In this document: piece by piece, positions 45,222 to 54,425 of the stretch | How the letters are laid out: each line of letters opens with the position of its first letter | How positions within the stretch are numbered: the stretch's first letter is position 1 | From: Chloroflexota bacterium | GTDB taxonomy: Bacteria; Chloroflexota; Anaerolineae; Aggregatilineales; Phototrophicaceae | NCBI GenBank assembly: GCA_026713245.1 | Contig: JAPOOU010000115.1 | Location: 1-60,180, forward strand | Length of the DNA: 60,180 nt | Reading direction: 5' to 3' | The notes under the pieces: generated by a model | Told to the model about the DNA's origin: nothing | The model's database searches: none | The model's input: only the letters and a program-made list of their open reading frames with translations | Program-made: the position numbers and the translations under genes

Positions 45222-47399
45222 GTGCATCGACTGGCTTTTTGCAGCCTGCTATTGATACTCGTATTGGGCGGATGTCGACAGCAGGTCGAGTACTCTGCGG
45301 CGCCCCTGCCCAACGTACCGGCAGGTCCTACGGCTGCGCCCAATCTCGAATCCGCAGCCAAGATTGCCAATTCCTTCTTGACCGCCTGGCAAGAACAGAA
45401 TTTCAATCAAATGCACCGCCTGCTGACGCGGCGCCTGCAAGAGGCCACGCCTCTCGCCGACTTCCGCCTGGCATACCAGCAAGCTCAGTCCACGATGACA
45501 TTTCAGCGGCTTGAATACAAAGCGGAAGCGCTCTTCGCCACTGACGCGCAGGTACTTGTCTTCCAGTATCAGTTGACCTTTCACACGCGCATCCTCGGTT
45601 CATTCGTCGACCCCAATCGCCGGCTGCGCCTCGTCGTCGAAACAGGCCTAAATCAATGGCGCGTTGCCTGGTCGCTGGCGGACATCTTTTCCGAGATGGG
45701 CAACGGCGGGCGTCTGGTGTTTCAACCACAGATACCCGGCCGCGCCAACATCTACGACCGTAATGGCGAATCGCTCGCCGACCAATACGGTCGCATGGTC
45801 CGCATATTTGTCGACAATGCCGAAATCCCCGACAGAAGCGCCTGCTTCCAACAGCTGGCGGAAGCCCAGAATAAGCCCGTCAGCGCGTTTACGGAACTGT
45901 TTGACCAGCGATCTGGCGCCGACTGGCTGGTTGACGCCGGCATCCTGGAACCGCAGGTTTACATCCGACATGGCGACAAAATCGAACACTCCTGCAACGC
46001 CGATTTCGAGCAAGAAGCCACCCGCCGCTATGTCGATGGAACGCTGATGCCCCATATCCTGGGGCATGTCGGCTATCCGGATACCGATCAAATCCCGGAG
46101 CTCGAAGCGATCGGATATAACGCCGGGACCATCATCGGAAAAGCGGCCATCGAAGCAAGCTGGAATGAGACGCTGGCTGGGCGCCCGGGCGGCAAGCTGT
46201 CCCTGGTTTCGCCAAGCGGGGTTCGTCTGCGCTTGTTAAGCGAAGTTGGTTCACAAGTGCCGGAAAGCATCTGGCTGACGATCGACTCCAAGCTGCAAGA
46301 AAATATCATCCGCGTACTCGACGAAGCGTATCGTACCAACGCCTGGGGCAGGATCTCCTATGGAGCGGCGGTCGTCGTCATGGACGTCAATAATGGCGAG
46401 ATTCTGGCCATGGTCAGTTACCCTTCCTTTGATGGAAATGCCATGAACCCCTTTCCCGTTGTCGGGCGGGAAACAGCAAACAAGGTCCTGGAAAAACTGG
46501 CACAGGACGAACGAAAGCCGCAAATCAACCGAGCGACGCAAGGCCTCTATCCGACCGGCTCGGTCATGAAAGGCCTAAGCGCGATCGCCGCGCTGGAGAG
46601 CGGCGTCTACGACGAATCAACCCGCTATTATTGCACCGGCAGTTGGACTCACGGCTTCGATACACGTTACGATTGGCTGCCTGGCGGCCATGGTAGCGTG
46701 TCGGCGCAGACGGGCATCACCCACAGTTGCAATCCCTTCTTTTATGAAGTTGGCTTCCGTCTCAACGCGGAAGATCCGAATTTGCTGCCCGCGTTCGCGG
46801 CCAAGTTCGGCTTGGGCCAGCTCACCGGTATCAATGCGATATCGGAATTGCGCGGCAGCATTCCCTCACCCGACAATGTCCTGCAAACCGCCGGTCTGCC
46901 GTGGTCATACGCGTTTGCAGTCAACTTGTCAATCGGCCAAGGCGAAGTACAGATAACGCCCTTGCAGATGGTGCGCTTGTATGCCGCCATTGCCAACGGC
47001 GGATACCTCTTGCGCCCCCTGCTGGTGCGCGAGCGAGGCATCCTCGATCAGCGCGCGTTGGTCGCCAAGCGCGATGTCATGAACGATACGCGCGTTTCGC
47101 CTGACAATCTGGCCATCGTGCAGAAAGGCTTGTGCGGCGTCGTCAGCGATTACGGCGGGACAGCTGCGCACCAGTTTCTCTATTCCCCACTGCTGGATGT
47201 GGGCGTATGCGGGAAAACCGGCACGGCGCAAGCCCCCGGCGACGACGAACTGCCGCACAGTTGGTTCATTGCCTATGCTCCGGCCAAAGATCCGCAGATC
47301 GCCATTGTCACTATGGTGGAGAATTCCGGTGAAGGCTCGGCCATCGCCGCTCCGCTCACGCGCAACATTTTGGAATACTACTTCTTCGGGGCCTTTTGA
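45222..47399 (+). CDS. class B penicillin-binding protein (lipoprotein, MecA-like N-terminal domain)
   Basis: 725 residues from GTG 45222. The start is chosen because it leaves a proper lipoprotein signal, HRLAFCSLLLILVLGGC, with the lipobox Cys; the frame is open further up but there crosses a repeat-like sequence. An NTF2-like MecA-N domain (AKIANSFLTAWQEQNFNQMH) is followed by a PBP dimerisation domain and a transpeptidase domain. The latter has S447-V-M-K450, S502-C-N504 and K665-T-G667. It cross-links peptidoglycan in the periplasmic or outer space. All catalytic motifs are intact, in contrast to the class A homologue at 14977-17925. Confidence 0.9.
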   Translation: MHRLAFCSLLLILVLGGCRQQVEYSAAPLPNVPAGPTAAPNLESAAKIANSFLTAWQEQNFNQMHRLLTRRLQEATPLADFRLAYQQAQSTMTFQRLEYKAEALFATDAQVLVFQYQLTFHTRILGSFVDPNRRLRLVVETGLNQWRVAWSLADIFSEMGNGGRLVFQPQIPGRANIYDRNGESLADQYGRMVRIFVDNAEIPDRSACFQQLAEAQNKPVSAFTELFDQRSGADWLVDAGILEPQVYIRHGDKIEHSCNADFEQEATRRYVDGTLMPHILGHVGYPDTDQIPELEAIGYNAGTIIGKAAIEASWNETLAGRPGGKLSLVSPSGVRLRLLSEVGSQVPESIWLTIDSKLQENIIRVLDEAYRTNAWGRISYGAAVVVMDVNNGEILAMVSYPSFDGNAMNPFPVVGRETANKVLEKLAQDERKPQINRATQGLYPTGSVMKGLSAIAALESGVYDESTRYYCTGSWTHGFDTRYDWLPGGHGSVSAQTGITHSCNPFFYEVGFRLNAEDPNLLPAFAAKFGLGQLTGINAISELRGSIPSPDNVLQTAGLPWSYAFAVNLSIGQGEVQITPLQMVRLYAAIANGGYLLRPLLVRERGILDQRALVAKRDVMNDTRVSPDNLAIVQKGLCGVVSDYGGTAAHQFLYSPLLDVGVCGKTGTAQAPGDDELPHSWFIAYAPAKDPQIAIVTMVENSGEGSAIAAPLTRNILEYYFFGAF

Positions 47400-47411
47400 G
47401 CGTCGGGCGCT

Positions 47412-47810
47412 CTATCCCGCGACGACCCGGCTCAAGGCGATAATGCCGATTTCCGCCAGCAAGATCAACAGCAGCCGTTTGCGCGTCCGCGCTTGCGCCA
47501 GCCGCTTGAAAAAGTAATCGAAACCGCCAATGGTTAGGCCGACCAGAAGCGCGCCTCCGCCGATCAGCCAGGCGTTACGCGCGGTAACCAGCGCATAGCG
47601 CTGGCGCACTGAACTGTCCATGCCGTGGTAGATGAGGTATGCGGCAGCCGTAAGCAACAATTCCTGTATGGCGAAGAAACAGAAGAACGTCGTGACCGCC
47701 GTTAGCAAAAGCAGGACCAGATTGATCAGCTTCGCAAGGACAGAATGCGCCCTTGCTGACGACAAGATATCTTTTCGGTCAGGCTTTTGCATCACAGCCC
47801 AATAATACAC
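47412..47810 (-). CDS. small membrane protein of unknown function
   Basis: 132 residues, or 126 from ATG 47792. Two clear hydrophobic stretches (LINLVLLLLTAVTTFFCFFA and AWLIGGGALLVGLTIGG), probably also a third at the C-terminus (LLLILLAEIGIIALS). Not recognised. It is convergent with the PBP gene, 12 bp apart. Confidence 0.6.
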   Translation of the reverse strand: MYYWAVMQKPDRKDILSSARAHSVLAKLINLVLLLLTAVTTFFCFFAIQELLLTAAAYLIYHGMDSSVRQRYALVTARNAWLIGGGALLVGLTIGGFDYFFKRLAQARTRKRLLLILLAEIGIIALSRVVAG

Positions 47811-47961
47811 GATCCCCCGTCATGCTCAAGCTACAATGGCGCCGAGGCCGCGATACGCGCGTTCGCCAGCGCCTCCGCTGCCGATATAACTCAGCTCGGG
47901 AGACATACAATCCTCACGACGCAGCCGCCAGCGAAACCGAGACAAACTGCGCTGAACATGC

Positions 47962-47990
47962 TTGTAATGCGGCAACCTTTTCGGTAGAAT
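47962..47990 (+). promoter_or_regulatory. promoter of the cytochrome oxidase operon
   Basis: TTGTAA (47962-47967), a 17-bp spacer and TAGAAT (47985-47990), 147 bp before the coxB start. The rest of the 327-bp gap from 47811 holds nothing I recognise. Confidence 0.6.
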
Positions 47991-48137
47991 TGTGAAAAAT
48001 TAAACAAGCGCTTGTGACCGACGCAGGAAGACCTTTGTGGCGTCTGTCATGGTGCGCTCGCAAAGGTTGATATCCGCGACTCTTGGAAAGCGCGTCGACG
48101 CGTGATCCAAGCTGCGAAAATCAGGTGGAAAATCGCT

Positions 48138-49481
48138 ATGGCCAACAACTATGGAAATAGACCATCGATAAGTCCGACAACGATTGTCGTTGCCGCGGTT
48201 TATCTGCTGGTTAGCGTCGTCGGCATCAACTGGTTTACCACTTTCATTCCGGGCATATTTCCGCCGCAAGCGTCGGCGGAATCCAAGAGCGTGGACGAGC
48301 TTTTCTACATCTTGATGATTGTTGGCGGTATCGTATTCTTCTTGATCCAGGGCATGTTGCTGATCTCGGTGATCGCGTTCCGCGCGCGCGGCGACGATAC
48401 GAGTGACGGCCCTGCTAATCACGGAAACATGGTGCTGGAAGTCGTCTGGACAGTTATCCCGGCCCTGGTGGTCGTCTTTCTGGCGGTCATCAGCTTCAAT
48501 GTCTGGAGCCAGAATTCCGCGCCCAAAGCCAACGTCAATATGGTTAATGGCACTTCCATTCCGATTTACGTGACAGGCGCGCGCTATGCCTGGACGCATA
48601 CTTACGAAACCGGACGCCTGACGCCGAATGGCGATCCCATCATCATCAATAGCGGCGCCAACTTGCACACCTACATTGGTCAGAACGTCGACCTTATATT
48701 GCAGACGCAAGACGTCATCCATTCATATTGGGTGCCGGCGATGCGCGTAAAGCAGGATTTGCTGCCGGGAGACCCCAGGCAAGGGGGACGGCCCACCGAA
48801 CTGCGCTTCACGCCGGTTCGCATCGAGGGAGTTGAATATCCGGCAGAGTATCCCATCGTCTGCGCCGAACTCTGCGGCGACGGCCATGGACGCATGCGCG
48901 GCGCGGTTGTCGTATATGAAGACGAGGCACAGTTCCTGGAACGATTCTTTGAGCCGGCGATCCACGCGATTCTCAATCCCCCGGCCGATCCCGTGCTGCG
49001 CGGAGAAATTGAAATCCAGAACTATATCTGCAACAGTTGTCATGTGCTCGACAGCCTGGGCTGGACGGGCCTCACCGGTCCTCCCTTGAACGGCATCGCC
49101 GATCGGGCCGGGGAACGCGTGCCGGGCCAATCAGCGGAAGAATACATCGCCATGTCGATCTGGAATTCCGGCGCGTTCAGGGTGCCGGGTTATGACCAGC
49201 AAATGGCGGCTTTTGGACCAGACGTGGTCGACCCGCTAAACGTGATGACACCCGAACAACTCTATTCAATTGTGGCCTACCTTTGTACGCAGGGTGAGCA
49301 ATCCGACTGCGATATGGAAAATAGTATTACCGCTATTCCGGACGCGATCATGACCGTCTTCGACATGGAAGTCGATATCACCTTTGGTATGGACGCCGCC
49401 GCCGCAATGGACAACGGGACATCGGACACAGAAGCAGTTGGCGAAGCGGGAGAATCGAATACACAAGACGATTCCGCATAG
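48138..49481 (+). CDS. coxB: cytochrome c oxidase subunit II with fused cytochrome c domain (caa3 type)
   Basis: 447 residues from ATG 48138 (AGGTGG upstream). Two N-terminal transmembrane helices are followed by the cupredoxin domain with the CuA set: VIHSYWVPAM (His) and CAELCGDGHGRM (two Cys, His, Met). A C-terminal cytochrome c domain has CNSCH (CxxCH) in YICNSCHVLD and a possible axial Met in QQMAAFGPD. A low-complexity acidic tail of about 40 residues ends the protein. It accepts electrons from cytochrome c and passes them to subunit I on the outer face of the membrane. First gene of the operon. Confidence 0.95.
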   Translation: MANNYGNRPSISPTTIVVAAVYLLVSVVGINWFTTFIPGIFPPQASAESKSVDELFYILMIVGGIVFFLIQGMLLISVIAFRARGDDTSDGPANHGNMVLEVVWTVIPALVVVFLAVISFNVWSQNSAPKANVNMVNGTSIPIYVTGARYAWTHTYETGRLTPNGDPIIINSGANLHTYIGQNVDLILQTQDVIHSYWVPAMRVKQDLLPGDPRQGGRPTELRFTPVRIEGVEYPAEYPIVCAELCGDGHGRMRGAVVVYEDEAQFLERFFEPAIHAILNPPADPVLRGEIEIQNYICNSCHVLDSLGWTGLTGPPLNGIADRAGERVPGQSAEEYIAMSIWNSGAFRVPGYDQQMAAFGPDVVDPLNVMTPEQLYSIVAYLCTQGEQSDCDMENSITAIPDAIMTVFDMEVDITFGMDAAAAMDNGTSDTEAVGEAGESNTQDDSA

Positions 49482-49552
49482 CGTCGAGACGAGAACGATA
49501 GCAGAGAATGCAGCAGCACAGCATAATTGACGCTGAGTGAAGAGGCGAGACA

Positions 49553-51244
49553 ATGGCGACAATTGCCGTACCCCTCGGGGGGGCACAAGCTAGACAAGAG
49601 ATCGAAGCGGTTAGGCGCCCCGCGCTAAGCGAATACCTGCGCTGGAGCGTTGATCACAAGATCATCGGCGTACAATACGGCGTTACTTCCCTGTTCTTCT
49701 TCATTATCGGTGGCGCGTTAGCAATGGGCATCCGGCTGGAACTTTGGACGCCCGAACTGGACCTTATGGTATCGGGCGCGGCCTATAATAGCCTCTTCAC
49801 CATGCACGGCACCATCATGATCTTCCTCTTCATCATTCCCATGTGGGCGGCCTACGGCAATTTCGTCGTGCCACTGCAGCTCGGCGCAAAAGACATGGCC
49901 TTCCCCTGGCTGAATGCCTTCGCATTCTGGCTGATTCCGCCGGCGGGCGTCGTCATGCTGCTCGGTTACTTCGTCAGCCCCGCCGAAGCGGGCTGGACCT
50001 CCTATCCGCCGCTGTCGACGCTTTTCAGCGGCGACGGTCAAACACTTTGGGCGCTGGGCGCGCACTTGCTGGGGCTGTCGTCGATTCTGGGTTCGATCAA
50101 CTTCATCGTCACCATTCTTAACATGCGTCCGCCGGAGATGACCATCTGGCGCATGCCGCTGCTCTGTTGGGCGGTGCTGGCGACGAGCATCATCGCCGTG
50201 ATGGCGACGCCCTTTCTGGCCGGCGCCTTGACACTGCTGCTGCTCGATCGCATGACAGGCACCACATTTTTTGACGCCTCCGGCGGCGGGGATGTCCTGC
50301 TCTGGCAGAATATTTTCTGGTTCTACAGCCATCCGGCTGTGTACATCATGGTTTTGCCGGGCATGGGCGTGCTGTCCGAGGTGCTTTCGATCCACAGTCG
50401 CAAGCCCGTTTTCGGTTATCGTATGGTCGGGCTTTCCAGTATGGCCATTGCGATTGTCGGCTTCACCGTATGGGCCCACCACATGTTCACAAGCCTGCAA
50501 CCGGAGCTGCGCATTCCTTTTATGATCACCACCATGATCATCGCCGTGCCCACCGGCATCAAGATGTTCAGTTGGCTGGGCACGATCTGGGGCGGCAAGA
50601 TCCGCTTCACCAGCGCCATGCTCTTCGCGCTCGGCTTTTTGTCGATGTTTGTCATCGGCGGCATCACCGGCGTCATGCTGGCGGCGCTGCCATTTGACAT
50701 CCACGTTCACGATACCTACTTCGTCGTCAGCCACTTCCACTTTGTGCTCTTCGGGGGCAGCGTCTTCGCCATCTATGCGGCGCTCTATCATTGGTTCCCC
50801 AAGATCACCGGCCGCATGATGGACGAAACGCTGGGCAGGATTCATTTCGTCTTCACCTATTTGGGCTTCCTGATTACCTTTTTCCCCATGCACATCGTCG
50901 GCATGCTGGGCATGCCACGCCGCGTCGCTGTCTACGATCCCGCTTTCACCGACTTCAACAGGCTGATCAGCCTTGCGGCATTTGTCTTGGGATTCTCGAC
51001 CTTTATCGTCCTTTACAACATTGTTCGCAGCTACTTCCGTGGACCGATCGCCGGCGCCAATCCCTGGCGCGCCTTGACCCTGGAGTGGGCCACGACCTCG
51101 CCGCCGCCGCCAACCAACTTCCATGACGATCCTATTCCTTACGAAGATCCCTACGGCTACGGCACGAAAGCGGCATCGGCTTACATTGACGCGGTCGATA
51201 TGGCATTTGACCGGCGCGAACCAGCGCCTTCCGGTGCCAACTAG
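49553..51244 (+). CDS. coxA: cytochrome c oxidase subunit I
   Basis: 563 residues with 12 or more helices. Heme and CuB ligands are present: MHGTIMIF, WFYSHPAVYI, WAHHMF and HDTYFVVSHFHFVLF. The motif YSHPAVY in place of the Glu-containing HPEVY marks an A2-type enzyme, in which Tyr and Ser replace the D-channel Glu. It reduces oxygen to water and pumps protons across the membrane. Spacing to subunit II is 71 bp. Confidence 0.97.
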   Translation: MATIAVPLGGAQARQEIEAVRRPALSEYLRWSVDHKIIGVQYGVTSLFFFIIGGALAMGIRLELWTPELDLMVSGAAYNSLFTMHGTIMIFLFIIPMWAAYGNFVVPLQLGAKDMAFPWLNAFAFWLIPPAGVVMLLGYFVSPAEAGWTSYPPLSTLFSGDGQTLWALGAHLLGLSSILGSINFIVTILNMRPPEMTIWRMPLLCWAVLATSIIAVMATPFLAGALTLLLLDRMTGTTFFDASGGGDVLLWQNIFWFYSHPAVYIMVLPGMGVLSEVLSIHSRKPVFGYRMVGLSSMAIAIVGFTVWAHHMFTSLQPELRIPFMITTMIIAVPTGIKMFSWLGTIWGGKIRFTSAMLFALGFLSMFVIGGITGVMLAALPFDIHVHDTYFVVSHFHFVLFGGSVFAIYAALYHWFPKITGRMMDETLGRIHFVFTYLGFLITFFPMHIVGMLGMPRRVAVYDPAFTDFNRLISLAAFVLGFSTFIVLYNIVRSYFRGPIAGANPWRALTLEWATTSPPPPTNFHDDPIPYEDPYGYGTKAASAYIDAVDMAFDRREPAPSGAN

Positions 51245-51299
51245 GCGCGATTTGGCGCTTGTGAGATTCGCGCAAGTTGCGGAGTCTATCGAGTTGAAC

Positions 51300-51911
51300 A
51301 TGACGACCTACATCGAGCGGGCTGAGAAACAAAAGATCGGCGATCAGCGAGCTGCCGCGATTCGCCTGAAGAATAACCGGCTTGGCATGAACATCTTCCA
51401 GGTCAGTTGGATCATGGCCTTTGTCGCTTTGATCGTCGTCAACTGGCAACTGCGCTTCAACTATTCGCAGTGGCCGCCAGCCGGCGTCCCGCCTTTCGAC
51501 CTGATCTTGCCCAGCGTCGCCACCTTGGCTTTGCTCCTAAGTTCAGTGATAGTCGTACAAGCGCTGAAAGCCTTGCGAAGCGGGATCGCCAGCGCGTTCA
51601 TTGTCAAGTGGCGGCTGGCGATTGCGCTGGGCATCTTGTTTATGGCGATCATCGTCTATGAGTTTCTGAACGTGTCCGACGCCGCGATGGCGACACAATA
51701 TGGCAATACTTTTCGCTTGATGACGGGATTTCACTTTGTGCATGCCTTGGCGATACTCGCAATCATGTGTCGCGTTTACCAGGGGGCAACCCAGGGCAAA
51801 TACAGTAGTGACGAACACGATTCCTGGGCGGTAGAAGGCGCGGCCAAGTTATGGTATTTTGTCTCTTTCGCCTGGATGCTCTTTTACGTGGTGCTCTATT
51901 GGATACGCTGA
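51300..51911 (+). CDS. divergent subunit III-like membrane protein of the oxidase operon
   Basis: 203 residues from ATG 51300; GGAG lies 16 bases upstream. Five hydrophobic segments: IFQVSWIMAFVALIVVN, LILPSVATLALLLSSVIVVQ, WRLAIALGILFMAIIVY, GFHFVHALAILAIM and WYFVSFAWMLFYVVLYW. The last two resemble subunit III helices (H-FVDVVWIMLFTLIYL in the canonical gene). Probably a second, diverged subunit III. It has lost the acidic residues of helix III seen in the canonical copy at 53011. Confidence 0.7.
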   Translation: MTTYIERAEKQKIGDQRAAAIRLKNNRLGMNIFQVSWIMAFVALIVVNWQLRFNYSQWPPAGVPPFDLILPSVATLALLLSSVIVVQALKALRSGIASAFIVKWRLAIALGILFMAIIVYEFLNVSDAAMATQYGNTFRLMTGFHFVHALAILAIMCRVYQGATQGKYSSDEHDSWAVEGAAKLWYFVSFAWMLFYVVLYWIR

Positions 51912-51987
51912 AAGTCTCGCCGGAACAGGTGTTTTAATGAAAGACTTGTGCTTAGCAAAGGCCATCGTTACTAGGGAGTAGCAATTC

Positions 51988-52995
51988 ATGGACAAACCCG
52001 GCCTCGCACGGGCCATACCTTACATGATCGCCGTATTCGTCTTGTCGCTGGTGATTGTCTATGGCATTCGCAGTCTACAAGACATGGATCCGGTCTGGAT
52101 GAATGCGGATACCAGCGAAGGCGCGCAAGTCGGGCTGGTTTTGGCGGCATTCGCGTCCATGTTCGCGTTCATGTGGGGCGTTGGCGCCTTCGACCCCAAG
52201 ATGAGCGAACATGGCGACGGCGCCCACGAAGAAGAAGAATCAGCGCCGGAAAACGAATTCGCGCTAAACACCGGCGGCCCCGTCTTTCGGCTGGGCAAGT
52301 GGCTCTGGGACCTCGCCTGGCTAATCATCAATGACGCGCCAAAGCCCACGCAATTCCCGTATTTGAACCTGGGGCTGCTGCTGATCCGCTGGATCATCAA
52401 TGTCGTCTGGTTCTTGATCTGGCTGGCGATCTTCGGCGGCTGGCGCTTCTTTCTGGGCGCTATTGCTGGCATCCCCGGCACGCTGGGCGCGGTCTTGATG
52501 AGCCTGTCCTGCTTGTGGCAGACCATGGCCTTTTACGCCGGCCAACTCTTCCTGGTGCTAACGATTTCGGTGGTCAGCACCATCGTCTTGTTCGCCTTCG
52601 CGCTTTTCCCGCATGGTCTGCGCTTGCAGACGGCCACGGAACCCAACGCCGATGCAGCCGCCAACGGATTTGGCGACTTCGTCATTCCCATTCAAGATAT
52701 CCTGGGCTTGCTCTTGCCACCCGATCAATTTTCAAACCAGACCATTGCAGGCGCCAGCCAGTTCACAGTTCTGCTCGGGTTTATCTTCATCATTTTCATC
52801 TCCCTGGCGCTGGCAGCCGGCGGGATCGCGCTATTCTTCTATATGACGCATCGCGGCATCACGCAGGCGCAAGAAGTTGATCCAACAGATGGCGACCGAA
52901 CACAGATACTACCCGTGCGGGAAATGGGCAAGATCGCCGGCGGCGTCGCGGGCGTGATTCGCGCCATCCCGCGCGCCATCGGTTACGAGAAATAA
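51988..52995 (+). CDS. unrecognised polytopic membrane protein in the oxidase operon
   Basis: 335 residues. I do not recognise a family. Hydrophobic stretches at about 8-28, 45-68, 128-150, 165-180, 186-208 and 262-286 suggest six helices. Between the second and third lies an acidic loop (EHGDGAHEEEESAPENEF), and the C-terminus is basic (GVIRAIPRAIGYEK). GGGAG precedes the ATG, and subunit III follows after 15 bp, so it is translated with the oxidase. Candidate assembly or accessory subunit; not homologous by eye to CtaA, CtaB, CtaG or SCO. Confidence 0.75.
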   Translation: MDKPGLARAIPYMIAVFVLSLVIVYGIRSLQDMDPVWMNADTSEGAQVGLVLAAFASMFAFMWGVGAFDPKMSEHGDGAHEEEESAPENEFALNTGGPVFRLGKWLWDLAWLIINDAPKPTQFPYLNLGLLLIRWIINVVWFLIWLAIFGGWRFFLGAIAGIPGTLGAVLMSLSCLWQTMAFYAGQLFLVLTISVVSTIVLFAFALFPHGLRLQTATEPNADAAANGFGDFVIPIQDILGLLLPPDQFSNQTIAGASQFTVLLGFIFIIFISLALAAGGIALFFYMTHRGITQAQEVDPTDGDRTQILPVREMGKIAGGVAGVIRAIPRAIGYEK

Positions 52996-53010
52996 GGTGA
53001 GTGACAGAGC

Positions 53011-53646
53011 ATGGCAGAACTGACCGCTAGCCAACTGAGTGCCCCGGCCCACGACGATCACGGCCACATGAGCGCCGAAGAACATAACGAGAATATGAAG
53101 CTCGGTATGTGGCTTTATCTGGCATCCGAAATAGTCATTTTCTCAATGATGATTGTCGGCTATGTACTTTTCCGCATCAACGAGCCGGATGTCGTGGAAT
53201 TGGCGCATTCAAAGCTCGGCGTAGGCTTGGTTACCGCCAATACCTTCGTCTTGCTCGCCAGCAGCTTCTTTATGGTGATGGGCTTGCGGGCCATGCAGGG
53301 GGGCAATCGCCAGGGTATGCTGCGCTGGATCGGCGCGACAGCTTTGGGCGGCGCGGTATTCCTGGCCGGCCAATACATCGAATACAGCGAACTGGCGCAC
53401 CTGGGCATCACGCTGGGCTACGACATCGAATCGCAGTGGCAGACTTTTGGCATGCGCTTTTATGCCCCGACCTTCTTCCACGGCGCGCACGTCCTTGTCG
53501 GCGTCCTTTGGGCGCTGGAGGTGATGCGGCGCGGCGCCAAGGGACGTTACGATCACAACCCGATCGGCATCGAGATGTTCGGCCTTTACTGGCACTTTGT
53601 CGACGTGGTCTGGATTATGCTGTTCACCTTGATTTATCTGGTATGA
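53011..53646 (+). CDS. coxC: cytochrome c oxidase subunit III
   Basis: 211 residues. An N-terminal His-rich cytoplasmic stretch (APAHDDHGHMSAEEHNENMK) is followed by five helices. Motifs: LGMWLYLASEIVIFSMMIVGY with the conserved Glu, YIEYSEL, FHGAHVLVGVLWALE and YWHFVDVVWIMLFTLIYLV. Full-length for the five-helix type. It supports oxidase assembly and proton uptake. Confidence 0.94.
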   Translation: MAELTASQLSAPAHDDHGHMSAEEHNENMKLGMWLYLASEIVIFSMMIVGYVLFRINEPDVVELAHSKLGVGLVTANTFVLLASSFFMVMGLRAMQGGNRQGMLRWIGATALGGAVFLAGQYIEYSELAHLGITLGYDIESQWQTFGMRFYAPTFFHGAHVLVGVLWALEVMRRGAKGRYDHNPIGIEMFGLYWHFVDVVWIMLFTLIYLV

Positions 53647-53660
53647 GATCTTGCTTTAGA

Positions 53661-53696
53661 GCGCGGCAGACTTTTTCGCTGCCGCCGAGCGGCTAG
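53661..53696 (+). repeat. dispersed intergenic repeat, short hairpin form
   Basis: GCGCGGCAGACTTTTTCGCT followed by GCCGCCGAGCGGCTAG. GCGGCAG (53663-53669) and CTGCCGC (53679-53685) form a perfect stem. It lies between subunits III and IV of the oxidase operon and may affect the transcript. Confidence 0.75.
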
Positions 53697-53710
53697 GAGC
53701 GTAACACAAC

Positions 53711-54103
53711 ATGATTGAAGCTTCCCATGAAATGACACAGGACGATCACGGACACCACAGCAACACCGTCACGCTGCTCGGTCGCGACATCACAGTGGAA
53801 GGCGGCATATACACTATTGTCTTCGGCGGATTGGCCATCTTGACTGTGATCGAAGTCCTCAGCGCCGAATTCCTCAAAAGCGCGATCCACGACGCGCCCA
53901 GCGCCGCATCTGCGCTTACCGCGATCAAGGCGATCCTGCTTCTGGGGATAGCGATTGTCAAGTCTAGCCTGGTGATCTGGTTCTATATGCACTTGAAAGA
54001 TGAAAAGCGCATCCTGGCGGTTGTGCTCCTGCTGCCACTGCTGATCGCCGCGCTATCGGTGATGTTCGTCCTTGCCGTCCCGCCGACTGGATATTCAATC
54101 TAA
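53711..54103 (+). CDS. cytochrome c oxidase subunit IV (caa3-type)
   Basis: 130 residues with three hydrophobic helices, the last two forming the pattern IVKSSLVIWFYMHLKDEKRI. That FYMHLKDE motif is typical of the small prokaryotic subunit IV family. A His-rich N-terminus (DDHGHHSNT) resembles that of subunit III. Probably the last gene of the operon, and stabilises the complex. Confidence 0.85.
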   Translation: MIEASHEMTQDDHGHHSNTVTLLGRDITVEGGIYTIVFGGLAILTVIEVLSAEFLKSAIHDAPSAASALTAIKAILLLGIAIVKSSLVIWFYMHLKDEKRILAVVLLLPLLIAALSVMFVLAVPPTGYSI

Positions 54104-54189
54104 GCCGTAACTCCGCTTTCAATGACACTTCCTGCGCCTCTTTCCTGCTATATCTCCTTGCTCTTTCAAGGAGAACGCTCGCTATTCTG

Positions 54190-54240
54190 TGTGAACGCGA
54201 CATACCCGAATCCTGTTCGCCGATTACCCGCCGAAGGGCT
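54190..54240 (+). repeat. dispersed intergenic repeat, diverged long core
   Basis: GTGTGAACGCGACATACCCG, then CTGTTCGCCGATTACCCGCC and GAAGGGCT. Matches the minus-strand core at 14870. The surrounding 322-bp gap (54104-54425) has TATACT at 54245-54250, a possible -10 for the OsmC gene, and no gene. Confidence 0.65.
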
Positions 54241-54425
54241 GTGTTATACTTGGGCAAGCGAAAGTAATAGGTGTAACTTCCGAATTTAATGGTGTGGGCG
54301 ACAAACTGAGCGCGGAAGAGATAATGCCTGGTTTTGGGCTGGAGATTGGTCATATTCTCGAGCGCGACATTACATGGCGCCGGACTCGCCAATCAAGAGC
54401 CGACAAATAACCTTTGGAGTTCAAT

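Noticed and set aside
49718-51301. A long open frame (about 527 codons) antisense to coxA
   Set aside because: It mirrors the codon bias of the real gene; its translation is low-complexity Arg/His/Gln/Asp-rich, and coxA on the other strand is beyond doubt.
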